Part shown: piece by piece, positions 11,773 through 22,517 of the stretch
How the letters are laid out: every line of letters starts with the position of its first letter
How positions within the stretch are numbered: position 1 is the first letter of the stretch
From: Rhizophagus irregularis
Taxonomy: Eukaryota > Glomeromycota > Glomeromycetes > Glomerales > Glomeraceae
NCBI RefSeq assembly: GCF_026210795.1
Contig: NC_089435.1
Span: forward strand, 806,001 to 870,000
Length of the DNA stretch: 64,000 nt
Direction: 5' to 3'
Program-made: the position numbers and the translations under genes
The notes under the pieces: model-generated
The model's database searches: none
What the model was told of the DNA's origin: nothing
Seen by the model: only the letters and a program-made list of their open reading frames with translations

Positions 11773-13850
11773 TTATTCATCTTGTTCTTCTGAATGAAAA
11801 TTGGGATTATATATTTCATCACCAACTAATTTTAGGATTAAAATAAAATTATAAGTAAGCCTATTTACTATACGTGTAATTCTAAAATAATTATTATGAT
11901 GACGAAATAAATAATTTTTGAGATCTAGAAATAATTACTTTTATCATTATTATCCAACTTTACTTTCTTAGGGTTAGTAATAGTTAAATCATCTTGTCCT
12001 TCTACTTTTAAGTAATAGAAAATTAATAATTTTACTTACTGTTGATAAATAATTCATAAAATAACTCATTACCATTAAAATAAATTCTTTTATTAGATTC
12101 ATCTTTTACTTCTTAAAAAAAAAATAATAATAATAAACTGTTAAATTATTTCAATTAAGAAATTTCAAAATTATGTATTAATTATACCTGTGATCATGCC
12201 ATCTTGTAAATCAAAGTCAAATTGTATACTGTGATAAGCTATAAAACAAATGTTATAAATACTATACTTTTCCATATATAATTTGTTTTGATAAATATTG
12301 ATGATTACCTTCTTGTTCTTCTATTAAATAAAATATAGATGAACAGTTATTATGATGTTAACTAATCTTGATAAATAAAATTTTTTTACCTTTTGTTGCA
12401 TTTCTTGGTTCAGGCAAATCTTTAAAATAATAAACTCTGCTACTAGAATTTCTAAAAAAGGAGTTAATAGAGTTAGTAGAACTAATACTAAAATTTGTAT
12501 TTAATTGAACGCTTGTAATGTTATTTGTCTGTTGTTCTTCGTTTTCATTATTGAGATATGATCTATACAAAGATCTTATTTCATTGTAAAGAGTAAAAAT
12601 ATCAGGTCTTCTTGTTTGATCAGCATCCCAACATTGTTCCATTAGTTCTTTATATTTTAAAGGAGTTCCCGGTATTATTCTTGGCCTCATTCCATTTATT
12701 ATTTTTAGCGCAATATCATAATCATGTTTATAAACAAAAGGTGGTTGTCCGGATGAGATTTCCCACATAAGCATGCCAATACTATAGACATCAGACGCAA
12801 AAGAATATTTCATTTTTACAATAACTTCAGGAGCTATATAAGGAAGATTTCCATATATACTATTTAATGGCTTATCAGCTGGTCCACAAAATCCAAAATC
12901 ACTTATACGAATTTTTGCATGATTAAATAATACATTTCCAGAATGCAAATCTCTGTGAATTGCTTTTTCTTTATGAATTCTAGATACACCAAACACTATT
13001 TGATAAATAATATGAATTCTTCTTTTCCATGTAAGCTTATTATGATTTTGATGTAAATATTCTCTTAAATTATTATGCAATGCGAACATTACAAGCATAT
13101 AATTCCCATCTGATGGACCTTTTGTTATACCAAAGCATTGAACAACATGATTATGTTTGTTACTTATATGTAAATGAGATTTACCCTATAAAAAAATAAT
13201 GGATATTATTATATAGTAATTATTTTAGTCACCTTTTCAAATAATTTTAAATTACATACCTCTTCAAACCAACTTTTATTAGCACTTTCAACATTTTCTA
13301 ACTTTTTGAGTATTACATCATGTCCTTTATCTCTTTTTAATTGTTTTTCTTTTGAATCCCATTCTTCATAACTTCCATCAATCCTATATGCTGTATAAAT
13401 TTCAGAACATCCACCTTTAGTTAAATATTCAATATTTTGTAATTTATCATATGGGACCCATTCTACTATTCTATTTGGTTTAAGTGTTTCCATTTGACAT
13501 TGTTGTATTAAATTATCAATATCATTATTTCCAGATGTCCAGCTTGAAAATTTTGATATTAAATAATTTCGAACACAATGTTCACAGTATAATGTAGCTA
13601 AACATTCATCATGACAATTTTCACAAATTCTTTTTATTCCTTCATTATCAAGAATTTTAAAATAGTCAAAATCTTTATTTAATAATTTTACTGCATATGA
13701 TTTTTCATCTTTTGTAAGAGATTTGTCAGCAAGAATAGTTTGTTGCCTAAATTCAAATTGTTTGTCTAAGGTATCTTGAGTATTAAAATCTGTTAATGCA
13801 TATGCTCTATGATACGCAGCAAAAACTATGTCTTCTCGAATAGAAGTCAT
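11773..13850 (-). CDS. TKL-like protein kinase, copy A (546 aa)
   Basis: A predicted protein kinase of the expanded Glomeromycotina family. Exons on the minus strand are 13260-13850, 12390-13185, 12310-12321, 12188-12238, 12040-12111, 11939-12004 and 11773-11825; they sum to 1641 bp, 547 codons including the stop. The N-terminal 200 residues hold a C-x2-C..C-x2-C cluster (CENCHDECLATLYCEHC), possibly zinc-binding. The kinase domain follows: glycine loop YLTKGGCSEIY, ATP lysine in VILKK, catalytic HRDLHSGN, metal-binding DFG, then IAPE and a DVYSIGMLMWE helix. The first intron starts GTATGT at 13259; a competing GTGACT donor 39 bp further would add 13 residues. The third coding exon is a 12-bp microexon (E-E-Q-E). 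Relative to copy C, one T is missing at the codon after QDE, giving an early stop that removes the last 17 residues. A hAT-type MITE begins 132 bp upstream of the ATG. Confidence 0.85.
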
Positions 13851-13982
13851 AATGTGAGATAAACATAAATTTTTTTTATTAAAAATGAAAATTATAGATT
13901 AACAAATTCCGGAGCGAGTAATTCTTGCTTTATTGCGCGATCTTTTTAATTAAGACGAGTTAATTGTATCATTCATGCGTAA

Positions 13983-14405
13983 TAGAGTTTGTATCCGTCC
14001 ATCTGGATATCAGATATCCGTTTATAGCTAATTTATCCAGATTTAATCCGTCCATCCGGATATCCGATTTTTGTGTTATCCGTTTATCCGGATATCCAAT
14101 TATTTTTGCAGGCTAAATCAGGCCAAATTTATAATTCCGACCAGGATTATACCTTGGTAAGATGTTCATTTCCATTTTTAGCGATAGCCGTTCCACAAAA
14201 ATTACTTTTTCTAAAATCGAAATTTTCCTTTTTAAGAGGTTGTGTAGCATATATTTCCAAAAAAGGAAATAATTTAGCATAATTCCGGCCGGCATTATAA
14301 AATTGGTCCAAGTTACTCAACAGATAATATCCGGATATCCGGAATTCTGCATGCATCCGTTCAATCCGGATATTCGAATATCCGCGGATATAACGGATAA
14401 CTCTA
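13983..14405. mobile_element. hAT-type MITE upstream of kinase A
   Basis: The 423-bp element starts TAGAGTT and ends AACTCTA, matching the YARNG terminal rule of hAT transposons. It is flanked by ATGCGTAA (13975-13982) and a decayed ATGCATAA (14409-14416; three extra bases ATA precede it). The interior is dense in ATCCGGATAT-type palindromes, which can form many hairpins, and encodes nothing convincing. The same element sits at the same place in unit C with a perfect 8-bp duplication, so insertion preceded the segmental duplication. Confidence 0.8.
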
Positions 14406-14555
14406 ATAATGCATAATATAAATAAATATTGTACGGTACAGGCGATAAATAGAGTGATGATTAATGTGGTATAACCCAAATAAAGAATGGTCAATCCCGT
14501 TATTGAATTTCTAAATCACGTAAGTCACGTGAACCAAAGAACACCAAAATAACGA

Positions 14556-16702
14556 CCGTCCCTACTTCAAACAATATGGCTCGCTTCGTTTTGATATAGT
14601 CCGCTCACAGCAACAGATAGCCAGATGGAACCGTTTGACTTGTAGTGTCATGCGATCTAATGAACATAGTTTGTTCCCTTAACCTAAAATTATTAACCAA
14701 CCGATCCTGATCCAGTTGATTTTAAACAATTACATCTGTCAACAAGACCAATACCGCTACGCTTAGATCGTTACATTAAGGCCAGTACTGATAAAGAAAA
14801 AGAGTTTCGCAAAAGAGAAAAAAATAGATTGCGTAGACTTCGGGCACGTAATAAAAAAAAGAAAAAACTACCGCTTTTACCAACTGGTCACGTGGCGATC
14901 CGCGTGTTTATTATCAAAAGTTTATTATCAAAGAACGTATATTTATTCCAACCAAACCGTTAATTACGATTAGGTACAACATGTTTAAACGTCAAACCAG
15001 CACCCCCTTTTAGACAAGTTCCTCCCCTTTACTTTCTATAGACGAGGCCACGCCCTCGCAATCAAATACAATTTTAATATTAACATAGACCAACATTCCC
15101 CATTTTATCTCTCTAATTTATTCATCGGGAATCAGAACACCATTAATTTACCATTAGCATTATCACACAATTTTAGCTCAAAAACTTCATTTTCTTTTTA
15201 CACCGATGGTTCACTCACCAAAAACAAAACAGTTCTGACAACACACAAATGGGATTCACCCACAATCTTCCAAGGATCAACCACGTTCAACCCGTCATCA
15301 AAACCAGAGCTAAAACGTACGCATTAACAACTTGCCCTCATTATCACTCCTCAATATCCATTTATACTGACTCGCAAAATGTCATTGACAACTTTTATAA
15401 AATCACCAATAAACTTCTCTCCATCAGACGTCTTTTGAAAATCAATAATCATAACGCCTGGCGACTTATCGACATAATAATAGAACTGAAATCTTTAAAA
15501 GTTTCTTTAAAGCTCGCTCAGACAACACATACAACGACCTTATATCCTGTCCAACCTGCAAACTCCACTCTCACCCTGACACCAACGAACATCTTTGCTT
15601 TTGCCTCAATCTTAGACCATTTATTAATCAAATATTACAGACACACAAAACTGTTCTGATCAACTTACTAATTAAATTTACACATAATCATAGACTAATC
15701 AAATTTATTCCGCAAAGCGTGAACTCATTTCAGTTTCTACTCACGACGTCTACCTGGTTTTACACTAATTGGTGCCTCAAAACTTAGTGAAACTAATCAA
15801 TTCCTACACCAACAAACACTCAGATGATTTTTGAATTCACCTCCTTACAACAAAGTTTATACCAGGAAATCTGGACCAAACGCAACAACAACCTACATAC
15901 TTGAGAACGCTCCCACAATATTACGAAACGCAAAAAAGACGATATAAATTCAGACATCGCAAACGCAACAACAACCAAAACACACATATTAATGACCAAT
16001 CGCTCAACGTTGCTGACACCGACTCGACGGTCCGCAGCAGCGTACAAAATCTATTCAAATTTTGCCGGATTTTCCGAAAGGTTTTTGAAAAATCCGGTAA
16101 AATTTTTTAAATCTTGAATGATTTCGGACATTTTACTGCAGATTTCGGTATTTTTCAGAAGATTTCCGTAATTTTTCTAAAAACTTTTTGTACGCTGGTC
16201 CGCAGTGTCATCCGGAATCACTCCAACCGCACCACGTGACAATACATGGATGATCCTTATTACGTCTAATTATTTACATTCAGGCGGATGGACAAGATTG
16301 TCTATGGAGGACGCAGGTTCGATCCGTCCAGCCAATGGATGTTCTATGAATTATACTGCGTGAGCCTATACGAAGGTGTAGATCGTAGCCATTGTGGTAG
16401 GAAAGTGCGTAGATCATGATATCACCGACTTCGGTCACAACCGTGTTACCAACCAATGGTAGGTAGTCGACACCCAGGGGGAGCAATCCTATCCTGGGCT
16501 ACCAAATAATTAATTTACTTTGTTCCTTATCGGACGGGTTAGGGTTCAAATTGGTTCTTCTCAAACACAAGTGAGGGCCCGATCTTGATCTTTGATCATT
16601 TTTGGGTGGTAATTTCCTTCTATAGCGCTTCATTCTTTTCTTTTGAATTGTAACAGCCTCGATAGGCAATTTCCTGCTTGACATAAAATAAATAAATAAA
16701 TA
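14556..16702 (+). mobile_element. 5'-truncated, decayed LINE with RNase H region
   Basis: The strand reads as the 3' part of a non-LTR retrotransposon. At about 15195 the frame gives FYTDGSLTKNK, the first catalytic aspartate motif of RNase H. In a shifted frame near 15355 it gives SIYTDSQNVIDNF, the later DS motif, then in a third frame CPTCKLHSHPDTNEHLCFC, a C-x2-C..H-x4-C C-terminal zinc finger typical of LINE ORF2. A basic tail (WTKRNNN) follows near 15870. Frameshifts and stops show it is dead. The 3' UTR is GC-richer and ends in an (AAAT)n tail at 16684-16702. The reverse transcriptase domain is absent, so the copy is strongly 5'-truncated. The left insertion point abuts AAAATAACGA (14546-14555), which recurs as AAAATAATGA at 17374-17383. 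Confidence 0.75.
16038..16197. mobile_element. 160-bp hAT-type MITE nested in the LINE
   Basis: The element starts CAGCGTACAAAA and ends TTTTGTACGCTG, a perfect 12-bp terminal inverted repeat obeying the hAT YARNG rule. It is flanked by a perfect 8-bp duplication GTCCGCAG (16030-16037 and 16198-16205), which also fits the hAT target preference nTnnnnAn. There is no coding capacity. Removing element plus one duplication rejoins the LINE sequence. It is a different family from the MITE at 13983, since the ends share no similarity beyond the superfamily rule. Confidence 0.88.
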
Positions 16703-17372
16703 ATTTGCATACAGATTTTATTCAAGATAATAGACTTTTTTTACAATTTTTTTCTTTTTATTATTCTTTTTTTAATATACAGTAGATTCTTTATCTTCTT
16801 TTTTCTTACAATGCTGCTCATGCCTAGTGTTGTTTTTTATAAATATCAGGCAGGACGACTCTCGAGAGGGTTGAATTTATATTGGTATCGGTGTAGTATA
16901 GCAGTTTCTTTTGTAAGGGCTCTGCTCCCGAATTTGTATTGCTCCCGTCATTGTCTAAATTTTTAAAATAAAATAAAATAAAAAATAAATAACGAAAAAA
17001 CTCTCTCGTAATTTTTGGTACCAATAACCAACTTTTTTACCTGCGTGTCGTCGACAAAATATCAATATTTCAGTTTACACCAAATAACATTTTATTAAAC
17101 ACTTTTATAATATTTTTTACTAACTCCAAAAGACCAATATGATTCTGTGGGGTTTTTTTACGTTATCTATGTTTATTTTCTTCCCAGTGCGTTCTACTGA
17201 TGCTGCGACTATGTCACTGCCATCAGGTCTTTTCGAAGGATGGTTCTGTATGGGATATGCATTCTGCGTCAATTTTATATACCTAATATCATGTAATTAA
17301 TACCTTTGTAATTTTGTATTGTATCGGCAGATTGCTTGCCTTTCTTGAAATAAAAATAAATAAGTAAAATAA
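16703..17372 (+). mobile_element. Two further LINE-type 3' ends, nested
   Basis: After the first (AAAT)n tail come two more segments that each end in an A-rich tail: one ending at about 16965-16995 (AAATAAAATAAAATAAAA type) and one at about 17345-17372. Each segment is 280-370 bp, less AT-rich than its surroundings, and non-coding. They look like 5'-truncated 3' ends of LINEs inserted next to or into each other. The outermost right border meets AAAATAATGA at 17374, the mate of the target sequence left of 14556. Confidence 0.55.
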
Positions 17373-17791
17373 ACGTAACAAAATAATGAAACAAACTGTA
17401 AAAAGAAAAGATTATGTAATTTGAAAATTTATACACAAGATTTGTACATTTATTATTGCAGAATATAAGTGAACAACTAGTGAGAATTTCTGTTATAACT
17501 TGATTTATATCAAATGAGATCATGTTCAAACAAATCCTCTAAAGTTGATTTATAGACAAATTACAGTTTAGTAAAGTAGTTGGTGCTTTAAATTAAGCAA
17601 TTATAACATTCAAATTAATTATATAAAAAACAATCCAATAAGAAACCATGGTTTAAAGTTAAACAAGTCGTATGCATGTTACAGTCGGTATCGTTATCTT
17701 ACTTTATATATATATGTTGGCCATGGTTATTTATACCCCAATTTTGTTATTCGTACCCCATGCCAGAATTAAGGAAAATTTTGCCAAGAGA

Positions 17792-18510
17792 TGGTCCAAG
17801 TTACCGACTCTTAACGGATAATATCCGTATATCCGGAATTCTGCATGCATCCGTTCAATGAATATCCGCGGATATAACGGATAACTCTAATGCGTAATAT
17901 AAAAAATATTGTACGGTACAGGCAATAAATAGAGTGATGATTAATGTAAAAACCCAAATAAAGAATGGTCAATCCCGTTATTGAATTTCTAAATCACGTG
18001 AGTCCCGTGAACCAAAAAACTTACCAGTTAACAAAATAACGAAACAAACTGTAAAAAGAGAAGATTACGTAATTTGAAATTTACATACAAGATTTGCATA
18101 TTTATTATTGCAGAATATAAGTGAACAAACTAATGAGAATTTCTGTTATAACTTGATTTATATCAAATGAATCTTCTAAAGTTGATTTTTAGACAAATTA
18201 TTAGTAGTTGGTGCTTCAAATCAAGCGATTATAAAATTCGAATTAATTATACAAAAAATAATCCACTGTTGATTAATAAGAAACCATGGCTTAAAGTTAA
18301 ACAAGTCACATGCGTGTCCTACTACATCATAACCCTATACGGTATCGTTGTCATACTTTATATTGTTTCTGTTATATTACAAAAATTATAAGATAAATAA
18401 ATAAATAATAAAGTGGAAGAAAAAAGAATTGCAAATTTGTTTATAAACAAGAATAATTATTTTATAAAAATATACATTTTTTTTTATTACGCAAAAAAAT
18501 TCAAAAAAAG
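17792..18510. repeat. Tandem unit B, truncated (kinase lost)
   Basis: Unit B begins inside the hAT-type MITE: its 3' part is at 17792-17889, followed by the intact duplication ATGCGTAA at 17890-17897. It continues through the 330-bp distal block to about 18510. It aligns with 21402-22198 of unit C, with a deletion of roughly 60 bp near the end. A 74-codon plus-strand ORF at 18167-18391 with a hydrophobic C-terminus is frameshifted in unit C, so I do not call it a gene. Confidence 0.65.
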
Positions 18511-18759
18511 TGTATTTATCTATATATTATAAAAGTTTAAAATAGCTAATTTTTATGGTATTATATATTATGATATTACGTGATTTGTTATATAGATCAT
18601 AATTTAGTTTATTAAAAAAAGAAATTGTTTAATTTTATTAAATCATATATAACTTTTAAATAAAGTGAATTATTCAAATTACAAACTAAGAAACTTTGCA
18701 AATATTGCTACTCTAAACCTTAGTGTTTAAATAATTCTAAATAATAACAACAATAAAAT

Positions 18760-20947
18760 TTAATTTAATAGATAGTTAAGATCCATCTTACCTAAAAATT
18801 GGTTATTAAAGTTAATAATAATAATAGTAAGCAAGAAGATATTTTAAAAATATACTTACAGTCAGAAACTTTTAATTCATCTTGTTCTTCTGGATGAAAA
18901 TTGGGATTATATATTTCATCATCATCTAATTTTAGGATTAAAATAAAATTATAAGTATCTTATTTTATTACACATATAATTCTTAAATAATTTTTATAAT
19001 AACGAAATAAAATTTCTGAGATCTAGAAATAATTACCATTATCATTATTATCCAACTTTACTTTCTTGAGGTTAATAGTTAAATCATCTTGTCCTTCTAC
19101 TTTTAAGTAATAGAAAATTAATTATTTTACTTACTGCTGATAAATAATTCATAAAATAACTCATTACCGTTAAAATAAATTCTTTTATTAGATTCATCTT
19201 TTACTTCTTAAAAAAAAAAATAATAAACTATTAAATTATTTCAATTAAGAAATTTCAAAATTATGCATTAATTATACCTGTAATCATGTCATCTTGTAAA
19301 TCAAAGTCAAATTGTATACTATGATAATCTATAAAACAAATGTTATAAATACTATACTTTTCCATATATAATTTGTTTTGATAAATATTGATGATTACCT
19401 TCTTGTTCTTCTATTAAATAAATATAGATGACCAGTTATTATGATGTTAACTAATCTTGATAAATAAAATTTTTTACCTTTAGTTGCATTTCTTGGTTCA
19501 GGCAAATCTTTAAAATAATAAACTCTGCTACTAGAATTTCTAAAAAAGGAGTTAATAGAGTTAGTAGAACTAATACTAAAATTTGTATTTAATTGAAAGT
19601 TATCTATGCTTGTAATGTTATTTGTCTGTTGTTCTTCATTTTCATTAATAAGATATGATCTATATAAAGATCTTATTTCATCCCAAAGGTCAAAAATATC
19701 AGGTCTTTTTGTTGGGTCAGCATCCCAACATTGTTCCATTAGTTCTTTATATTTTAAAGGAGTTCCCGGTATTATTCTTGGCCTCATTCCATTTATTATT
19801 TTTAGTGCAAGATCATAATTATGTTTATAAACAAAAGGTGGTTGTCCGGATGAGATTTCCCACATAAGCATGCCAATACTATATACATCAGACGCAAAAG
19901 AATATTTCATTTTTACAATAACTTCGGGAGCTATATAAGGAAGATTTCCGTATATACTATTTAATGGTTTATCAGCTGGTCCACAAAATCCTAAATCACT
20001 TATACGAATATTTACATCATTAAACAATATATTTCCAGAATGCAAATCTCTGTGAATTGCTTTTTCTTTATGAATTCTAGATACACCATACAATATATGA
20101 TAAATAATATGAATTCTTCTTTTCCATGTAAGTTTATTATGATTTTGATGTAAATATTCTCTTAAATTATTATCCAATTCAAACATTACAAGCATATAAT
20201 TCCCATCTGATGGATCTTTTGTTATACCAAAGCATTCAACAATATAACTATATTTGTTACTTATAGATAAATGAGATTTACTCTATAAAAAAATAACGGA
20301 TATTATTATATAGTAATTATTTTAGTCACTTTTTCAAATAATTTTAAATTACATACCTCTTCAAACCAACTTTTATTAGCACTTTCAACATTTTCTAACT
20401 TTTTGAGTACTACATTATGTCCTCCATATCTTTTTAATTGGTTTTTTTTTGAATCCCATTCTTCATAACTTCCATCAATCCTGTATGCTGTATAAATTTC
20501 AGAACATCCACCTTTAGTTAAATATTCAATATTTTGTAATTTATCATATGGAATCCATTCTACTATTCTATTTGGTTTAAGTGTTTCCATTTGACATTGT
20601 TTTATTAAATTATCAATATCATTATTTCCAGATGTCCAGTTTGAAAATTTTGATTTTAAATAATTTCGAACACAATGTTCACAGTATAATGTAGCTAAGC
20701 ATTCATCATGACAATTTTCACAAATTCTTTTTATTCCTTCATTATCAAGAATTTTAAAATAGTCAAAATCTTTATTTAATAATTTTACTGCATATGATTT
20801 TTCATCTTTTGTAAGAGATTTGTCAGCAAGAATAGTTTGTTGCCTAAATTCAAATTGTTTGTCTAAGGTATCTTGAGTATTAAAATCTGTTAATGCATAT
20901 GCTCTATGATACGCAGCAAAAACTATGTCTTCTCGAATAGAAGTCAT
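18760..20947 (-). CDS. TKL-like protein kinase, copy C (563 aa)
   Basis: Paralogue of the kinase at 11773-13850 and the full-length member of the pair. Exons are 20357-20947, 19478-20282, 19399-19410 (12-bp microexon), 19278-19328, 19135-19206, 19037-19099, 18860-18925 and 18760-18791. The sum is 1692 bp, 564 codons with the stop, and every intron is GT-AG with matching phase. The N-terminal half is nearly identical to copy A, including the CENCHDECLATLYCEHC cluster. Differences of note: DFG is replaced by DLG in ISDLGFCGPA, three residues are inserted in the ITSIDNFQLN tail, and the C-terminus runs on through ELKVSDCKMDLNYLLN, which copy A has lost. HRDLHSGN, VVLKK and IAPE are kept. The substrate is unknown. 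A DLG kinase may still be active, as many family members vary here (recalled). Confidence 0.85.
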
Positions 20948-21078
20948 AATGTGAGATAAACATAAATTTTTTTTATTAAAAATGAAAATTATGGATTAAC
21001 AAATTCCGGAGCGAGTAATTCTTGCTTTATTGCGCGATCTTTTTAATTAGACGAGTTAATTGTATCATTCATGCGTAA

Positions 21079-21506
21079 TAGAGTTTGTATCCGTTCATCT
21101 GGATATCAGATATCCGTTTATAGCTAATTTATCCAGATTTAATCCGTCCATCCGGATATCCGATTTTTGTGTTATCCGTTTATCCGGATATCCAATTATT
21201 TTTGCAGGCTAAATCAAGCCAAATTTATAATTCCGACCAGGATTATACCTTGGTAAGATGGTTATTTCCATTTTTATTAGCGATAGCCGTTCCATAAAAA
21301 TTACTTTTCTAAAAATCGAAATTTTCCTTTTTATGAGGTTGTGTAGCATATATTTCTAAAAAAGGAAATAATTTAGCATAATTCCGGCCGGCATTATAAA
21401 ATTGGTCCAAGTTACTCTTAGCGGATAATATCCGTATATCCGGAATTCTGCATGCATCCGTTCAATCTTGATATTCGAATATCCGCGGATATAACGGATA
21501 ACTCTA
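21079..21506. mobile_element. hAT-type MITE upstream of kinase C
   Basis: 428 bp, starting TAGAGTT and ending AACTCTA, with a perfect 8-bp duplication ATGCGTAA at 21071-21078 and 21507-21514. The duplication fits the hAT preference nTnnnnAn. The interior is rich in ATCCGGATAT palindromes and matches the copy at 13983-14405. The element begins 132 bp from the kinase ATG, so it may overlap the promoter. Confidence 0.85.
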
Positions 21507-22517
21507 ATGCGTAATATAAAAAATATTGTACGGTACAGGCGATAAATAGTGTGATGATTAATGTAAAAACCCAAATAAAGAATGGTCAATCCCGTTATTG
21601 AATTTCTAAATCACGTGAGTCACGTGAACCAACCAAAGAACTTACCAGTTAACAAAATAACGAAACAAACTGTAAAAAGAGAAGATTACGTAATTTGAAA
21701 TTTACACACAAGATTTGTATATTTATTATTGCAGAATATAAGTGAACAAACTAATGAGAATTTCTGTTATAACTTGATTTATATCAATGAATCTTCTAAA
21801 GTTGATTTTTAGACAAATTAGTAGTTGGTGCTTCAAATCAAGCGATATATAACATTCGAATTAATTATACAAAAAATAATCCACTGTTGACTAATAAGAA
21901 ACCATGGCTTAAAGTTAAACAAGTCACATGCGTGTCCTACTACATCATAACCCTATACAGTATCGTTGTCATACTTTATATTGTTTCTGTTATATTACAA
22001 AAATTATAAAATAAATACTGAAAAAAGATTTGCAAATTTATTTATAAACAGAATAATTCTACATGTCACAGAATTAGTACTTAATAAATTCTAATTTTTT
22101 TTATAAAAAAGGTACGATCAAAAATTAAATTTTTTTCTGATATAAAATTTTATAAAAATATACATATATTTTTTTTTATTACGCAAAAAAATTCAAAAAT
22201 TATGAACAATCAAAACTGCGCCATATACCAAATCACGCGTACACTGAATCACGTGCCTAAGCTTTTTTTGACGTGGAAGATAAATTGTAATACCTACGCA
22301 ACATATGCTGCGTTGTATTCCGTTGTTACTACTACACCATAGCACTTATTTGAGAAATAGTTGTTGGAGTAGATATAATAAAAACATGTTCGTAGCTCTG
22401 GAAGTTTAGATAATTCAAAAATGGTACTTTAGAATTTATGCATGAGGTATAACTTAATTATTAATTATTCTGATGTTTTATAATTAAGATAATCTTGCTA
22501 ATATATATTTAATATAG

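Larger units (their letters stand above)
11296..17705. repeat. Tandem unit A of the kinase array
   Basis: Unit A aligns by eye with unit C (18515-22198). The order is kinase 3' flank, kinase gene, 5' flank with a hAT-type MITE, and a 330-bp distal block (17373-17705 here; 18031-18366 in unit B; 21655-21985 in unit C). Unit A is longer because it carries a 107-bp insertion (11418-11524) and about 2.8 kb of LINE-derived DNA (14556-17366). Apart from those insertions the alignment is nearly continuous, with mostly point differences and small indels. Confidence 0.75.
18515..22198. repeat. Tandem unit C of the kinase array
   Basis: This is the complete unit without LINE insertions. From left to right it has the kinase 3' flank, the kinase gene (18760-20947, minus), 131 bp of 5' flank, the hAT-type MITE (21079-21506), the 330-bp distal block and a short AT-rich end shared with unit B. 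The junction with unit B lies at about 18510-18515. Confidence 0.75.

Noticed and set aside
13220-13260. Extension of kinase exon 1 through VCNLKLFEK to a GTGACT donor
   Set aside because: The GTATGT donor at 13259 is a much better site, and the same choice in unit C also gives a complete in-frame chain; the longer form remains possible but less likely.
14147-14494. ORFs of 60-115 codons on both strands across the upstream kinase region
   Set aside because: They lie within the palindromic hAT MITE and are by-products of its structure.
16300-16330. GGTTCGATCC, a perfect tRNA/SINE B-box-like sequence
   Set aside because: The flanking bases do not form a T-arm stem and no A-box or cloverleaf fits; it lies in the LINE 3' UTR.
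18167-18391. 74-codon ORF with a hydrophobic C-terminus in unit B
   Set aside because: The same sequence in unit C is frameshifted by a one-base difference, and unit A differs too, so it is not under coding constraint.
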